A stretch of DNA of 64,000 bases, taken from Paenibacillus vietnamensis. GTDB lineage: Bacteria; Bacillota; Bacilli; Paenibacillales; Paenibacillaceae. This document shows, piece by piece, positions 63,298 through 64,000 of this stretch. The position numbers were made by a program, and so were the translations under genes. The notes beneath the pieces were generated by a model. That model saw only the letters and a list, made by a program, of their open reading frames with translations, was not told the origin of the DNA and did not search any database. Numbering within the stretch: position 1 is the stretch's first letter; each line of letters starts with the position of its first letter. Where the stretch lies: NCBI RefSeq assembly GCF_020169515.1, contig NZ_JAHMHW010000009.1, forward strand, positions 1-64,000, in the 5' to 3' direction.

Positions 63298-64000
63298 ATG
63301 ATAACTTCACTTCAATCCGCAGCAAATCTGTCAAACGGAATTCAAATGCCCTGGCTCGGCCTTGGCGTGTTCAAAGTCGAGGAAGGCGAGGAGCTGGTCC
63401 GCGCCGTCAAAACCGCGATCAAGCATGGCTATCGCAGCATTGATACGGCAGCGGTGTATGCCAATGAGCAAGGCGTCGGACAGGGCATCAAGGAAGCTAT
63501 GCTTGAAACCGGCCTTGCGAGAGAGCAGCTTTTCATCACATCGAAGGTATGGAATGCGGATCTCGGCTATGAGGCAGCGCTGGCGGCTTTCGAGACGAGC
63601 CTAGGCAAGCTAGGGCTTGATTATTTGGACCTGTATCTCGTCCATTGGCCCGTGCAGGGCAAATATAAAGAAGCCTGGAGAGCGCTCGAAAAGCTGTACG
63701 CGGAAGGCAAGGTAAAGGCTATTGGGGTGAGCAACTTCCAGATCCACCATCTGCAGGACCTGATGGAGGATGCGCGGGTGAAGCCTGCCGTAAATCAGGT
63801 TGAGCTGCATCCCCGCTTGTCGCAGCAGGAGCTGCGGGACTACTGCAAGAAACAGGGCATTCAGATCGAGGCGTGGTCGCCGCTTATGCAGGGTCAGCTG
63901 CTGGATGAGCCTCTTCTTCAGGAAATTGCAGCTAAGCATGGCAGAACGGTCGCTCAGGTTATTTTGCGCTGGGATTTGCAGCACGGCATCGTTACGATTC
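63298..64000 (+). CDS. Aldo/keto reductase (3' end outside the window)
   Basis: The frame starts at the ATG at 63298, with GGGAGG 10 nt upstream, and is open to the window edge (at least 234 residues of an expected ~275). The catalytic tetrad is visible as Asp and Tyr in DTAAVYANE, Lys in TSKVWNAD and His in LVHWPVQG. The second AKR signature is IGVSNFQIHHLQDLM. Related NADPH-dependent enzymes (YtbE/YvgN) reduce methylglyoxal and other carbonyls. It is co-transcribed with the MFS exporter. Confidence 0.9.
   Translation, partial: MITSLQSAANLSNGIQMPWLGLGVFKVEEGEELVRAVKTAIKHGYRSIDTAAVYANEQGVGQGIKEAMLETGLAREQLFITSKVWNADLGYEAALAAFETSLGKLGLDYLDLYLVHWPVQGKYKEAWRALEKLYAEGKVKAIGVSNFQIHHLQDLMEDARVKPAVNQVELHPRLSQQELRDYCKKQGIQIEAWSPLMQGQLLDEPLLQEIAAKHGRTVAQVILRWDLQHGIVTI

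Overview
The window looks like a chromosomal segment of a Paenibacillus-type Firmicute. The evidence is a moderately high GC content, Shine-Dalgarno sites of the GGAGG type throughout, S-layer homology (SLH) proteins, AraR, PerR, T-box and MalR-like control sites typical of Bacillales, and a very large S-layer-anchored amylopullulanase. No rRNA, tRNA, insertion sequence, prophage or CRISPR array was seen.

Layout. 1-500: the end of a collagen-like Gly-Pro-Phe-Pro repeat protein. 763-3128: an HtrA-like protease with a zinc-ribbon membrane protein. 3344-6987: arabinose genes araD-araB and their repressor araR, with AraR operators. 7154-10173: UTP-glucose-1-phosphate uridylyltransferase and an OmpR-type two-component system. 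10329-11273: thioredoxin reductase. 11514-23824: a maltodextrin/starch block with an intracellular GH13 neopullulanase, an MFS exporter, the operon mdxE-mdxF-mdxG plus a GH13 lipoprotein amylase, a divergent LacI-type regulator and a GH15 glucoamylase. 24532-30956: Dps under a PerR box, FAH-family protein, ABC-F protein, fumarase, KDPG aldolase and a Dabb protein. 31055-33386: the most unusual part, four arrays of ~51-bp hairpin repeats around one gene for a DUF559-like nuclease fused to a winged helix. 33487-35037: an aminotransferase behind a T-box leader with a probable serine specifier. 35192-45213: methyltransferase, vapBC-like toxin-antitoxin pair, SLH protein, transporters, exonuclease, chemoreceptor, DUF6157 protein and SGNH esterase. 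45323-48837: a heterodimeric ABC exporter with one degenerate ATP site. 49280-50065: exonuclease III. 50227-57840: the ~2,537-residue pullulanase/alpha-amylase with three SLH domains. 58100-61108: LTA synthase and a polysaccharide deacetylase lipoprotein. 61502-64000: an HxlR regulator divergent from an MFS exporter and an aldo/keto reductase cut by the window edge.

How the genes work together. A starch pathway can be read from outside to inside. The S-layer enzyme (50227-57840) would cut alpha-1,6 and alpha-1,4 bonds at the cell surface, the lipoprotein amylase would trim further, MdxEFG would import maltodextrins, and the neopullulanase and glucoamylase would finish them in the cytoplasm. 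Operators of the form GCAAACGTTT occur at the mdxE promoter, at the regulator's own promoter and upstream of the distant pullulanase, which suggests one LacI-family regulon.

Intergenic space is rich in dispersed palindromic repeats of at least three families (13486/24091/24217; 27875/44250/49019; 31055-33386 with a diverged relative at 61224). The last family, with its embedded orphan nuclease, is the best candidate for an undescribed system. All functional calls are from reading the sequence; no database search was run.
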